From NCBI GenBank assembly GCA_030429205.1, contig JAUICZ010000001.1, positions 1,912,806-1,976,805 on the forward strand: 64,000 bases of DNA, in the 5' to 3' direction. The notes under the pieces are model-generated. The model was not told the DNA's origin and did not search any database. It saw only the letters and a program-made list of their open reading frames with translations. The stretch comes from Bacteroidia bacterium (lineage in GTDB: Bacteria > Bacteroidota > Bacteroidia > Chitinophagales > Chitinophagaceae). A program made the translations under genes and the position numbers. Shown one piece after another: positions 44,051-52,075 of this stretch (its first letter is position 1; every line of letters starts with the position of its first letter).

Positions 44051-44529
44051 TAGGTAAAGCAGGAGCAAAGTCTGACAAGTCAGACAAAACAATGATTAAT
44101 TATAAACCAGAATTTACTAGATCAATCTTGGACGAACCAATAGAAAAGCAAGGGCCGGTTTATCGCTATAGCGATAAAGAGCTTAACGAATTCAGAGACC
44201 TTATCAATAAAAGGCTAGAAGCAGCTCGTAAAGAATTAGGATACTTACAAGGGTTAATTACTCGTAAGGACGAAGCAGGTACAGAAGATACCGAGAATCG
44301 TTACATGAACATGGAAGATGGTAGCGGTGCTATGGAGCGTGAGCAACTGGCACAGTTAGCCAGCCGTCAAATCCAGTTCATCAACCACTTGGAGAAAGCG
44401 ATGATTCGTATTGAGAATAAGACATATGGTATTTGCCGTGTTACAGGAAAGTTGATTGAGAAAGCACGTCTACGTGCAGTGCCGCATGCTACATTAAGCA
44501 TCGAAGCAAAGAAGATGATGTCTAAATAA
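43381..44529 (+). CDS. histone-H1-like Lys/Ala-rich tail fused to a DksA/TraR-like domain
   Basis: The 382-residue protein has two parts. Residues 1 to about 225 are a low-complexity basic tail of Lys, Ala, Pro and Thr (units such as KKAAPKKK and AKKAATPKKA), like the C-terminal tail of histone H1 or bacterial HctB-type proteins. The last 140 residues are a DksA-type coiled coil (ELNEFRDLINKRLEAARKELGYL) and a degenerate zinc-finger region YGICRVTGKLIEKARLRAVPHATLS with only one Cys of the usual four. DksA-like proteins bind RNA polymerase, and the tail should bind DNA. It starts 5 bases after ileS, almost certainly in one operon. The ATG at 43381 fits the family. Confidence 0.88.
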   Translation: MATKKKAPAKKKTATKKAAPAKKKAAAKRTVASQPKKKAAPKKKVAKKAAPKKKVIAKKTATKSKAVKKAAPSKTKTAKKAVAKKKAPAKKKAAVKKVAPNKKSVTKKKAIVKKDTKKATKKAAAPKKKAVAKKSTASKAAPKKVAAKKAATPKKAVAKKAATPKKAAAPKKAAAKKATATKKKTATKINTPVAKAEPKAKPQPKRRNAREGNKKQVVVAHRRLGKAGAKSDKSDKTMINYKPEFTRSILDEPIEKQGPVYRYSDKELNEFRDLINKRLEAARKELGYLQGLITRKDEAGTEDTENRYMNMEDGSGAMEREQLAQLASRQIQFINHLEKAMIRIENKTYGICRVTGKLIEKARLRAVPHATLSIEAKKMMSK

Positions 44530-44551
44530 ATTTAGGTGATCAAAAATATAT

Positions 44552-44578
44552 AAGCCACTACAATTGTAGTGGCTTTCT
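44552..44578. terminator. bidirectional intrinsic terminator
   Basis: A perfect 12-bp inverted repeat aagccactacaa/ttgtagtggctt with TT(C)TTG beyond lies between the convergent DksA-like and arginase genes. Confidence 0.85.
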
Positions 44579-44601
44579 TGTATCTGTTAGTTTCTACGAG
44601 A

Positions 44602-45552
44602 TTACTTTGTTGCGTTTATGCTATTCCGTAGTATATCAAATGTTACTTCAGCCATCTTATTTTTGGTTTTGTCCAAAGTGGGGTTGACTTCTGTTATTTC
44701 CAGGCAGCATAGCTTGTCTTCTTTTAAAAAGCCTGTAAGCAACTGTTCTGCTTCTAGTTCAGTAATGCCATCTTTCACAGGTGTACCCGTACCTGTTGAT
44801 ATTCCCATGTCTATAGAGTCAACATCAAAAGAAACGTATATACTGTCGCAATGAGCTAAATGTTTCATTGTGGAGCTTACAATGCTTTCCGGTCCATTAT
44901 CTCTTACATTCTCAACCTTGTATACCTTAATACTGTTTTGATCTATCAAGTAGTCTTCCTCTTCTTCTGTATCCCTCAAAGCGATAAATACAATATCTTC
45001 AGCATTGATTTTTGGTGCAATACCACCAAGGTTTTTCATCTGCTCCCAGTATTGAATGGCTTCTTCGGTTGGTTCGTTTTCCTCATTCCTTTTATCAAGA
45101 TTGTCTGTATTGATGGCGGTAGCTAGTGGCATGCCATGTACGTTGCCGGATGGGCTAGTATACGGTGTGTGTAGGTCTGCGTGTGCATCTATCCACACTA
45201 CACCAATTCTGTGCTCCGGGTTAGCCATTTTTAGCCCGGCGATTGTGCCGCCCGCGTTGCTATGGTCACCAGCCAATACCAAAGGGAATTTGTTTTGCTT
45301 AACAGTTTGCGCAATAGTATCGGCAATTCGTTGATACATAGTAGATATGCCGCTAATGTGTATTGCAGTAGGTGTTGTTGTATTTGTTTTTAAAAGGTGA
45401 TTTTCTGTTGGAATGCTTTCTGATGGATATTGTGCAAAAAAATCACTTTTCCGGTTTATGGCTGCTTTTTTTAATGCGTCAATTCCAAGGCTGGCTCCTC
45501 TTGTTCCGGCACCTAATTCTGAGGTTACTTCAATTATTTTTATATCTCGCAT
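44602..45552 (-). CDS. rocF: arginase family ureohydrolase
   Basis: Arginase hydrolyses arginine to ornithine and urea. From the ATG at 45552 (MRDIKIIEV) the protein is 316 residues. All manganese motifs are visible: AGDHSNAGG (GDHS), WIDAHADLHTP (DAHAD) and VSFDVDSIDM (DxDxxD), with GTGTPVKDGIT in the substrate region as in arginases. The frame extends 16 codons upstream (MAIHFNRY..) into the tamL gene; that extension lacks family character. Agmatinase or formimidoglutamase is a less likely alternative. It follows tamL on the same strand by 31 bases. Confidence 0.88.
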   Translation of the reverse strand: MRDIKIIEVTSELGAGTRGASLGIDALKKAAINRKSDFFAQYPSESIPTENHLLKTNTTTPTAIHISGISTMYQRIADTIAQTVKQNKFPLVLAGDHSNAGGTIAGLKMANPEHRIGVVWIDAHADLHTPYTSPSGNVHGMPLATAINTDNLDKRNEENEPTEEAIQYWEQMKNLGGIAPKINAEDIVFIALRDTEEEEDYLIDQNSIKVYKVENVRDNGPESIVSSTMKHLAHCDSIYVSFDVDSIDMGISTGTGTPVKDGITELEAEQLLTGFLKEDKLCCLEITEVNPTLDKTKNKMAEVTFDILRNSINATK

Positions 45553-45583
45553 ATGGTGACAAATATAGTAATAATCGTATCGG

Positions 45584-48037
45584 TTAAAATGGATAGCCAA
45601 TGGCTATATTTAATACTAAGTTTTTGGTTCTCCAGTCTCGTCTGCCCAGTGCAATCTTATCTACAACCCAGCCTCGCTGCACCTCTTCTCCATTTACCAT
45701 TATGGTACCTGTTCCCGGTTGTTTAACAGGGAAGGCTACATCGAACCTGAACAAGAATAATTCTGCAATATCTATTCGTATACCGGTACCCGCACTAACG
45801 GCAAGGTCATTATATAGGTTTTCAAACTTGAATTCTCCACCACTGAATTGACCAGAGTTGTCTTTATTGTACAACCAAATATTACCGGCATCTCCAAACA
45901 CAGCTCCCTCAAAACGTAATACACTGAACATGGAGAAAATATCAAAACGATACTCTCCGTTCATTTCCAATTTAAGATCACCTGTTCTATCTATATAAAG
46001 GCCGGACGTATTATCACTAACAGTTGTGTCTACATAGCTACCGGGGCCCAATGTTCTTACACGCCAACCTCTGATACTGAACGGACCACCAACAAAGTAT
46101 TGTTTTAAGTATGGTAGGGTTTGAGAGTTTCCGTAGGGTATACCAACGCCTGTATACAAACGGGCGACAGTGGTTGCATGGCGTTGTTTTATGTAGTGCC
46201 TTAAATCGGCATCTACTTTAACGTATTGAGAGTAACGAGTTGTTTTGTTATTGGTAATAGCATTAATACCTGTTACCAGTCCTCCTGCTTCTTCAAAACT
46301 CAATTTTACAAAACTGTGGTTATCATACCACTTGGCTTGTTCACTGTTGTTGAATGTCCATGTTACATTTTCCCCCTCTATGAATGTTTCTCGGTATACA
46401 TTTTGAAGGAACTGACTATTCGCTAGTGTGGTTTTAAATGCCTCCTCCGGGTTTATTTTGATATCGTTGATGAAAGCCGGAGTAACTTCCCAGTCTTTTG
46501 TTTCAGTTTCCCTCCATTTATACGCAAAACGAGTAGATAGGTTGTATTGTGTAAAGAGGTTAGTTCTGTCTAGTAAACTACCACCGATAGAAAATTCGGT
46601 ACGTGGGGTATTTCTAATGCTGTAGTGCTTTTTGCTGATAGGGAGTAAGAACTTTGGAAACTCCAAACTGACATTTGCACTGGCTGTTTTTGTTAGTACA
46701 AAAAAGTCTTCGAAAAATGTACTCCCTAAGGTGTCTATGTACTGAGTTTCAACTCCGCCGGACAAAGTAAAAGAAAGCAGGTTTGCACCATTGGCCAGGT
46801 TCTTATTGCGTAAGCTAGTGGTGATACCGCTACCTAGTGTATAGGTTGTACCGCCAGACACCTCCCAGTCGATATTATAATCATACTTCTGAGCTGGAGA
46901 CATCAGTATTACGCAGTTTAACCAGTGTGTTCCGTTATCGGTTCCGCGTATTGTATCTTCAAAATAGGAGATTGAGACAGTTGAGAATACCCCGAGGCGA
47001 TTCAACTCAATAATGGTTTTGTCGTAGTTGTCTTGGTCGTAGTATGTTTCCGGTTTAATAAAAGTATGGTTGTAAATAACCTTTTCTCTTATATATCTTT
47101 TGTGATACCTGAAAACAGTTTGTTCAACCTGCCTCTGTATCATAGTAGTATCCCTTATATCCTCTGTGCCCTTAAAGTCAGGGTAAACCCAAACATTGTT
47201 AATGCCATATTTGTTAAATGCAGTGCCCTCGTCATTATCTTTAATTACCATATAGATATCCAACTGCGGTCTTGTCTGTTCTTTATTTAACGCCAATCCG
47301 GCAACTGTTTCAAATGCAGTAGCTCCTTTCTCTTTTATGTGCTCTTTATTGGCAGTATCTAAAACAAAGCTGATGTTATCATTGGCAAAGTGAAAGAAAC
47401 CGGCCCTGCGCATCACGTTAGATATGCGCTCTCGCTCACTTTCCATTAAAGTAGCTGTATATGGTTTGCCACCTCTTAAATATGTTTCTCCGAATGTTTC
47501 GCGAACAAGCCTTTTTATTTCATCGTCTTTAATATTCTCAAAATAAACTCTTCTTATCAGGTAGTTGATGCCTGTGTTGATATTGTAGTTAACAAAAGCC
47601 TTTTTCTTTTTAAAGACTGTAGTATCGTCAATTGTTGCGTAGAAGTACCCTTGTTGAAACAGGTAGGCCTCCATATATTCTTTAGATTGGGGTATGGTTG
47701 TACTGTCGTATAAAACAGGCTTTTCTGCTGTTTTCGATTCTAACTGAAAGTTAGTACTGTCGTCTTTGTGCTTGTCGTATTGAAAGTTATACCACCAAAG
47801 TCTGGGGGTTATCCAAGGCAGTAGAAAGTCAGTATTCGGTTTTTGTACCGTAGCACCGTATAAGTTGTCAGAGAGCTCACCTTTATTGTTTACGTACTTA
47901 TCAGACTCAAACTCGATGTTGTTTGCCCTTAATAAATGGTCTCCATCTTTGATGTGCTTAGTGACGTTACAACCCATGCCCGAAACAGCAGCGCAGAATA
48001 CGACAAATATGATATATAGTTTTATTTTTCTATTCAT
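45584..48037 (-). CDS. tamL: TamL-type BamA-family outer-membrane assembly protein
   Basis: The 817-residue Omp85-family protein begins with an export signal followed by GMGCNVTKHI (Cys23 as a possible lipidation site, though a weak lipobox). POTRA-like repeats follow (about 100-390, e.g. GINYLIRRVYFENI and RLGVFSTVSISYFED), then a C-terminal 16-strand-type barrel with PYLKQYFVGGPFSIRGWR (the IRGW/VRGF-type lid-lock motif) and a final IAIGYPF ending in Phe. A lipidated TamA/BamA homologue, TamL, is known in Bacteroidota. A SpoU rRNA methylase gene is divergent next to it, a gene arrangement I recall from this phylum. Arginase is downstream. Confidence 0.9.
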   Translation of the reverse strand: MNRKIKLYIIFVVFCAAVSGMGCNVTKHIKDGDHLLRANNIEFESDKYVNNKGELSDNLYGATVQKPNTDFLLPWITPRLWWYNFQYDKHKDDSTNFQLESKTAEKPVLYDSTTIPQSKEYMEAYLFQQGYFYATIDDTTVFKKKKAFVNYNINTGINYLIRRVYFENIKDDEIKRLVRETFGETYLRGGKPYTATLMESERERISNVMRRAGFFHFANDNISFVLDTANKEHIKEKGATAFETVAGLALNKEQTRPQLDIYMVIKDNDEGTAFNKYGINNVWVYPDFKGTEDIRDTTMIQRQVEQTVFRYHKRYIREKVIYNHTFIKPETYYDQDNYDKTIIELNRLGVFSTVSISYFEDTIRGTDNGTHWLNCVILMSPAQKYDYNIDWEVSGGTTYTLGSGITTSLRNKNLANGANLLSFTLSGGVETQYIDTLGSTFFEDFFVLTKTASANVSLEFPKFLLPISKKHYSIRNTPRTEFSIGGSLLDRTNLFTQYNLSTRFAYKWRETETKDWEVTPAFINDIKINPEEAFKTTLANSQFLQNVYRETFIEGENVTWTFNNSEQAKWYDNHSFVKLSFEEAGGLVTGINAITNNKTTRYSQYVKVDADLRHYIKQRHATTVARLYTGVGIPYGNSQTLPYLKQYFVGGPFSIRGWRVRTLGPGSYVDTTVSDNTSGLYIDRTGDLKLEMNGEYRFDIFSMFSVLRFEGAVFGDAGNIWLYNKDNSGQFSGGEFKFENLYNDLAVSAGTGIRIDIAELFLFRFDVAFPVKQPGTGTIMVNGEEVQRGWVVDKIALGRRDWRTKNLVLNIAIGYPF

Positions 48038-48061
48038 GCATTAGTTCAGGACAAGAAGCTA

Positions 48062-48069
48062 TAATTTTG
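48062..48069 (+). promoter_or_regulatory. putative -7 element of the SpoU methylase gene
   Basis: TAATTTTG matches TAnnTTTG and ends 5 bases before the ATG at 48075, implying a near-leaderless mRNA. Confidence 0.55.
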
Positions 48070-48074
48070 CCCTC

Positions 48075-48815
48075 ATGTTGTCAAAAACACAAATTAAATA
48101 CATTCGTTCGTTAACACAACAAAAATACCGCAAAGAACATCAAGCTTTCATTGCAGAAGGGGATAAAATTGCCAAAGAATGGTTAATGTCTGATCAGGTA
48201 ATTGAATTTGTGGTTGCAACAGACGATTGGTTGGCTCAAAATCATGAATTGGTCAACAAACATAGCAAGGCAACGATCATTAATATAAAATCTACAGAAC
48301 TGGACAGGGTAACGGCCTTAAAAACACCTAATCAGGTTTTGCTGGTGGTGAAAATACCTGATGTACAAACAGTACTGCCTAAAGACGGGTGGGTGATAGG
48401 CTTATCTACTATACAAGATCCAGGAAATATGGGCACTATCATCAGGATAGCTGATTGGTTTGGTGTAAAAAACATAGTTTGCTCTGCTGATTGTGTAGAC
48501 CAATACAATCCTAAGGTGATACAGTCTGCTATGGGCGGGCATTTAAGAGTACAGGTTCATGTACAGGAATTGCCAACTTTTTTAGAAAGTACAGATCTGT
48601 CTGTATACGCAGCTACACTAGGTGGTGAGAATATTCATAAGATATCGGCAGGCAACAAAGGCATAATTCTTATAGGTAATGAGTCTAAAGGATTGTCAGA
48701 CGAACTGATAGCTTTGGCATCGCATCAGGTTACCATACCCAAAGGGGGCGGGGCAGAGTCTTTAAATGCAGCAGTGTCTACAGGTATTTTAACAGCTCTG
48801 CTCACACAGCGTTAA
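48075..48815 (+). CDS. TrmH/SpoU-family RNA 2'-O-methyltransferase
   Basis: The 246-residue protein has an N-terminal substrate-binding domain (KYIRSLTQQKYRKEHQAFIAEGDKIAKEWL) and a SPOUT knot domain. Motif 1 is LSTIQDPGNMGTIIRIADWFGV, motif 2 is IILIGNESKGLSDEL and motif 3 is VTIPKGGGAESLNAAVSTGI. This is the classical SpoU set, with the Asn/Arg of motif 1 present. The target is a ribosomal or transfer RNA nucleotide that cannot be specified. It is divergent from tamL (37 bases between starts). Confidence 0.92.
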   Translation: MLSKTQIKYIRSLTQQKYRKEHQAFIAEGDKIAKEWLMSDQVIEFVVATDDWLAQNHELVNKHSKATIINIKSTELDRVTALKTPNQVLLVVKIPDVQTVLPKDGWVIGLSTIQDPGNMGTIIRIADWFGVKNIVCSADCVDQYNPKVIQSAMGGHLRVQVHVQELPTFLESTDLSVYAATLGGENIHKISAGNKGIILIGNESKGLSDELIALASHQVTIPKGGGAESLNAAVSTGILTALLTQR

Positions 48816-48893
48816 AATATTGGTAAATAGGCTTTTAATAAATATTCTACCCATATCTATTGTGTAAATTGAACTTATACTAATGCATTTGGT

Positions 48894-49574
48894 ATGAAAT
48901 ATCTATTAGGCACATTACTATTTATATCTACGGCACTTTCTACAAAGGCACAGAATGTCTTAAAAATAATGATGGAAGACCGCTCGGAAATAACAGTTTC
49001 TATCGATGGACGAGATTATAAAAGAGTGGGCAGAGAGTTGACGTTCGTGGACATACCCCCGGGATGGCACGATTTAAGGGTATATGAATTTATTGCTTAC
49101 AGAGATGGTGGGGGTAAGGCAAGGTTGGTACATACCAGCAGAATACGGTTGAAAAGAGGTAATGCTACTACATGTATTGTAGATGGAAGAAGCGGACGAA
49201 TGATGATAGAACACAAGGATATTAATGAACAAGCCAACATGGCTACTCCGGAACATGAACCTACACAGGTACACACCGTGACACAAAAAGTGCTGACTGA
49301 CGAAGACCTGGTAGCATGGGAAGAACATGTTGCTCAAATACCTACAGATACAGAAAGGTTGCAATGGTTACAATCGTCATTAAAGGGTAGAGAGTTTACA
49401 ACAGAACAAATGAAAAAAATGGTTGATTGGGTAGCTTTTGAAAGTACAGGTGTGGAGTTGGCTAAATGGGGGTACAATAAAGTGCTTGATGCACACAACT
49501 ATAAACAACTGGTAGATGCATTTTCTTTAGAAAGTTCTAAAAAAGAGCTAATGCAATACATAGACCCTAAGTAG
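48894..49574 (+). CDS. secreted DUF4476 protein
   Basis: The 226-residue protein has a signal peptide ending in TKAQ. Its N-terminal part (about 20-85) looks like a PEGA-type beta domain (ITVSIDGRDYKRVGRELTFVDIPPGWHDLRVYE). The C-terminal 90 residues form a DUF4476 helical domain (DTERLQWLQSSLKGREFTTEQMKKMVDWVAFESTGVELAKWGY). DUF4476 proteins are common in Bacteroidota and are uncharacterised. Its 3' end overlaps the convergent PAP2 gene by 8 bases. Confidence 0.82.
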   Translation: MKYLLGTLLFISTALSTKAQNVLKIMMEDRSEITVSIDGRDYKRVGRELTFVDIPPGWHDLRVYEFIAYRDGGGKARLVHTSRIRLKRGNATTCIVDGRSGRMMIEHKDINEQANMATPEHEPTQVHTVTQKVLTDEDLVAWEEHVAQIPTDTERLQWLQSSLKGREFTTEQMKKMVDWVAFESTGVELAKWGYNKVLDAHNYKQLVDAFSLESSKKELMQYIDPK

Positions 49575-50145
49575 TTTGCAACCCTTTGTAAACCTTCATA
49601 TAGGTTTTTCCTACCAACAGCCCGATTATTATACCAAGAATAGCCCCTACAAATACATCTCCCGGAAAGTGTACGCCAACATATATTTGTGCATACCCTA
49701 CGGATAATGCCCACAAGATGCCTGCATACCAAACCCATTTCTTTTTAATGGTGTAAGCAGCAAAAATGCCTAAAGCAAAATGGTTTGTAGCATGTGACGA
49801 AGGGAAACTATATCCACTGCCACAATGAACTAGCAGGTGCACAATGTCTTGGATGTAAGGGTTGTTACATGGTCGCAAGCGCACAAAGTATGGCTTAATA
49901 ATGCTGGCACTTACATAGTCGCCGATAGCAAAGCATAGTAAAAAAAATACCAGCCACATCCAGCCCTTACGACCAAAATTAAGCGGCATAAATATCAGCA
50001 GGAAAAGGTACAGCGGTGCCCATGTCCATTGATTACGAATAAATGGTACTACAAAATCCAAAAACTCATTTACCCACTGGGTGTTTAGGTAATACCATAC
50101 GGTATAGTCCCAATAAACAAGTTGTTCATGAATTTTTGCCAGCAT
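49567..50145 (-). CDS. PAP2-family membrane phosphatase
   Basis: The 192-residue protein has five to six membrane helices and the three PAP2 motifs: KPYFVRLRP (KxxxxxxRP), YSFPSSHATNH (PSxH) and AQIYVGVHFPGDV (usually SRxxxxxHxxxD; Ser-Arg is Ala-Gln here). Such enzymes dephosphorylate lipid phosphates or undecaprenyl pyrophosphate. Which substrate applies is unclear, and the altered third motif may affect transition-state binding, although related Bacteroidota members share it as I recall. It is 2 bases downstream of a methyltransferase gene, one operon. Confidence 0.85.
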   Translation of the reverse strand: MLAKIHEQLVYWDYTVWYYLNTQWVNEFLDFVVPFIRNQWTWAPLYLFLLIFMPLNFGRKGWMWLVFFLLCFAIGDYVSASIIKPYFVRLRPCNNPYIQDIVHLLVHCGSGYSFPSSHATNHFALGIFAAYTIKKKWVWYAGILWALSVGYAQIYVGVHFPGDVFVGAILGIIIGLLVGKTYMKVYKGLQTT

Positions 50146-50147
50146 AA

Positions 50148-50882
50148 TTATTTTTGAAACACCATTACCAATCTCGGAGAGTTCTGTTCGTCGTATTTGT
50201 TTAAATGATAGTCTCCGAAACTATCAACCAAAGTTAGGTTGGCTTTTCCGAAAATCTCCAAAAAATCTGTTAATGTAAAGGCTGCCACGCGTTCTGCGTA
50301 ATGTAAGTCTTTCCCTTCAGTGTCTTTAAAACGAATATCTTTTATAATGTGTTTGTCTACTACTGATTTGGTGATGTTAAAGGTGTATTCTTCTTTCTCA
50401 ATAACAGCTTCCGTAACAAGGTTGTTGAGCACGAAGTTGGCATTAAGGTAATCAACTACAAGTATGCCACCTTTCTTTAGACCTCTTGCAAAAGATTTGG
50501 CAGCCATTTCGTGGTCCCTTTTTTTATCGAAGTACCCAAAACTGGTAAAGAAGTTGAAGCTGTAGTCGAAATAGTTCATGTAAAAAGGGAAGCGCATATC
50601 GTGTACATAAAAATGCAGGTTGTCGCCTTCTGCTTCTTTGGCTTTTAATATGCTTTTGTACGATAGGTCTATTCCCGTTACATCATACCCGTGTTCCACC
50701 AGTTGAATAGCATGTCGCCCTTCTCCACAGGCAATATCCAGCATTTTGCTGTTTTGCTTGGGTTGAAGATGCGCTACCAACCTTTCTATGAACTGTTCTG
50801 CTTCAGTTTCATCTCTGTCCTGGTATAATATGCTATAGTATTTAGAACTAAACCAGTTCTCGTACCAATCTTTCTTTTTCAT
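50148..50882 (-). CDS. class I SAM-dependent methyltransferase
   Basis: The 244-residue soluble protein has motif I SKMLDIACGEGRHAIQL, motif II VTGIDLSYKSILKAKE, motif III YVHDMRFPF and a FARGLKKGGILVVDYLNANF strand. It starts with WYENWFSSKYYSILYQDRDE, typical of a Bacteroidota subgroup of methyltransferase-25 proteins. The substrate is unknown. It is followed after 2 bases by a PAP2 phosphatase gene on the same strand and transcribed away from the GroES-like gene. Confidence 0.85.
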   Translation of the reverse strand: MKKKDWYENWFSSKYYSILYQDRDETEAEQFIERLVAHLQPKQNSKMLDIACGEGRHAIQLVEHGYDVTGIDLSYKSILKAKEAEGDNLHFYVHDMRFPFYMNYFDYSFNFFTSFGYFDKKRDHEMAAKSFARGLKKGGILVVDYLNANFVLNNLVTEAVIEKEEYTFNITKSVVDKHIIKDIRFKDTEGKDLHYAERVAAFTLTDFLEIFGKANLTLVDSFGDYHLNKYDEQNSPRLVMVFQK

Positions 50883-50940
50883 AAATAAGCGGGGCTAAGA
50901 TACAGCTTAAGCTATGTTTAGCGAAACTGCCAAAATACTT

Positions 50941-50948
50941 TAAATTTG
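50941..50948 (+). promoter_or_regulatory. putative -7 element of the GroES-like gene
   Basis: TAAATTTG matches TAnnTTTG, 19 bases before the ATG at 50968. Confidence 0.55.
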
Positions 50949-50967
50949 TGCCCTTGAAACAGAAATC

Positions 50968-51345
50968 ATGGTGAACCTTACTCAGGATAATAAGTGGAAA
51001 AAGCTGGTGATAGTTGGAGATAGGGTATTGATAAAGCCTACCCAGCCGGATGAGCGCACCAGTTCCGGGCTGTATTTACCACCTGGTGTGCAGGAGAAAG
51101 AGAAAGTACAGCAAGGTTATGTTATTAAAACAGGCCCCGGTTTTCCGATACCTGTAGTTGCGGATGAAGATGAGGCGTGGAAAGAGCCTCAGGAAAATGT
51201 GAAATACATCCCTTTGCAAGCAAAAGAAGGCGATTTGGCTATATTTCTGGTAAGTGGTTCCACAGAGGTTTTGTATGAGGGTGAAAAGTACTACATAGTA
51301 CCTCAGCACAGTATATTGATGTTGGAGAGAGAAGAAGACTTATAA
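50968..51345 (+). CDS. GroES-like (Cpn10-fold) protein
   Basis: The 125-residue protein has the chaperonin-10 fold pattern: VIVGDRVLIKPTQPDERTSSGLYLP at the start (compare GDRVLVKP..E..TASGIVLP in GroES), GYVIKTGPG in the middle, GDLAIF and YYIVPQHSILMLE at the end. It has an insert of about 25 residues (VVADEDEAWKEPQENVKYIPL) before the end of the fold, and no groEL follows. So it is a GroES paralogue, not the main co-chaperonin. It is 30 bases upstream of a membrane TPR gene with its own promoter-like site between them. Confidence 0.85.
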   Translation: MVNLTQDNKWKKLVIVGDRVLIKPTQPDERTSSGLYLPPGVQEKEKVQQGYVIKTGPGFPIPVVADEDEAWKEPQENVKYIPLQAKEGDLAIFLVSGSTEVLYEGEKYYIVPQHSILMLEREEDL

Positions 51346-51350
51346 AAAAT

Positions 51351-51358
51351 TATATTTG
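51351..51358 (+). promoter_or_regulatory. putative -7 element of the TPR gene
   Basis: TATATTTG matches TAnnTTTG, 17 bases before the ATG at 51376 and 5 bases after the GroES-like stop. Confidence 0.5.
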
Positions 51359-51375
51359 CACCAATTATATAGTAG

Positions 51376-52032
51376 ATGAATTTAACGATCAGACGTTTTT
51401 TAGTATTGAATAGACTGCCTATTGCGATAATATTAATAGGCTTAGGTGTTTGGATAGGTATTGAGGTGAACTGGTGGGCACCTATCATTTTGTTCATAAT
51501 AGCAATTTTGGTAATAGTCGCTCATTTTATGATAGGTCCGATGACTCTTATACAGAAGTATGTTGAGGAGGGGGATCTTGATGGTGCGCAGGCACTGATA
51601 CAAAAAGTAAAGAGCCCTAAAATGCTGTACAAGCCTGTCAGGTCTTCTTATTACATGTTAAAAGCCAACATCTCTACCATGTCTGATGACTTGGATAGTG
51701 CAGAGGCTGATTTGAAAAAAGGCCTTGAAGCAGGTATGCCGGAGAAGGAGTATGAAGGAACTGCCTATCTTCAATTAGGTTCTATCGCCTTTAAAAAAGG
51801 AAACATCAAAGAAGCTTACGAGAATTTGCGCAAAGCTGTTAAGGCAGGTTTGCCGGATAAAGACAGCGAGGCTACAGCTTATTTGCAATTATCTGGCATC
51901 TGTATGCAACGCAGAGATTTCCGCAGCTCAAAACTATACTTCAATAAGGCAAAAGCTTGTAAGTCTAAGAATGAGCAGGTAGTTGCACAAATAAAAGAGA
52001 TGACAAAATACATGGCTCGTATACCGGGTTAG
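51376..52032 (+). CDS. membrane-anchored TPR protein
   Basis: The 218-residue protein has two N-terminal membrane helices (about residues 14-31 and 34-56), then tetratricopeptide repeats: YVEEGDLDGAQALIQKV, DDLDSAEADLKKGLEAG, GTAYLQLGSIAFKKGNIKEAYENLRKAV and TAYLQLSGICMQRRDFRSSKLYFNKA. The repeats should face the cytoplasm and act as a protein-binding platform. The partner is unknown. The GroES-like gene lies just upstream and a methyltransferase pair downstream. Confidence 0.82.
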   Translation: MNLTIRRFLVLNRLPIAIILIGLGVWIGIEVNWWAPIILFIIAILVIVAHFMIGPMTLIQKYVEEGDLDGAQALIQKVKSPKMLYKPVRSSYYMLKANISTMSDDLDSAEADLKKGLEAGMPEKEYEGTAYLQLGSIAFKKGNIKEAYENLRKAVKAGLPDKDSEATAYLQLSGICMQRRDFRSSKLYFNKAKACKSKNEQVVAQIKEMTKYMARIPG

Positions 52033-52075
52033 TATGTGTTTTCTATAGAATGTTTCACGCCCAAATAGGCAACCG

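Noticed and set aside
43365-44087. Long minus-strand open frames opposite the Lys/Ala-rich gene
   Set aside because: They are created by the AAA/AAG and GCN codon repeats of the forward gene; the products are Phe/Ala/Leu strings with no domain character.
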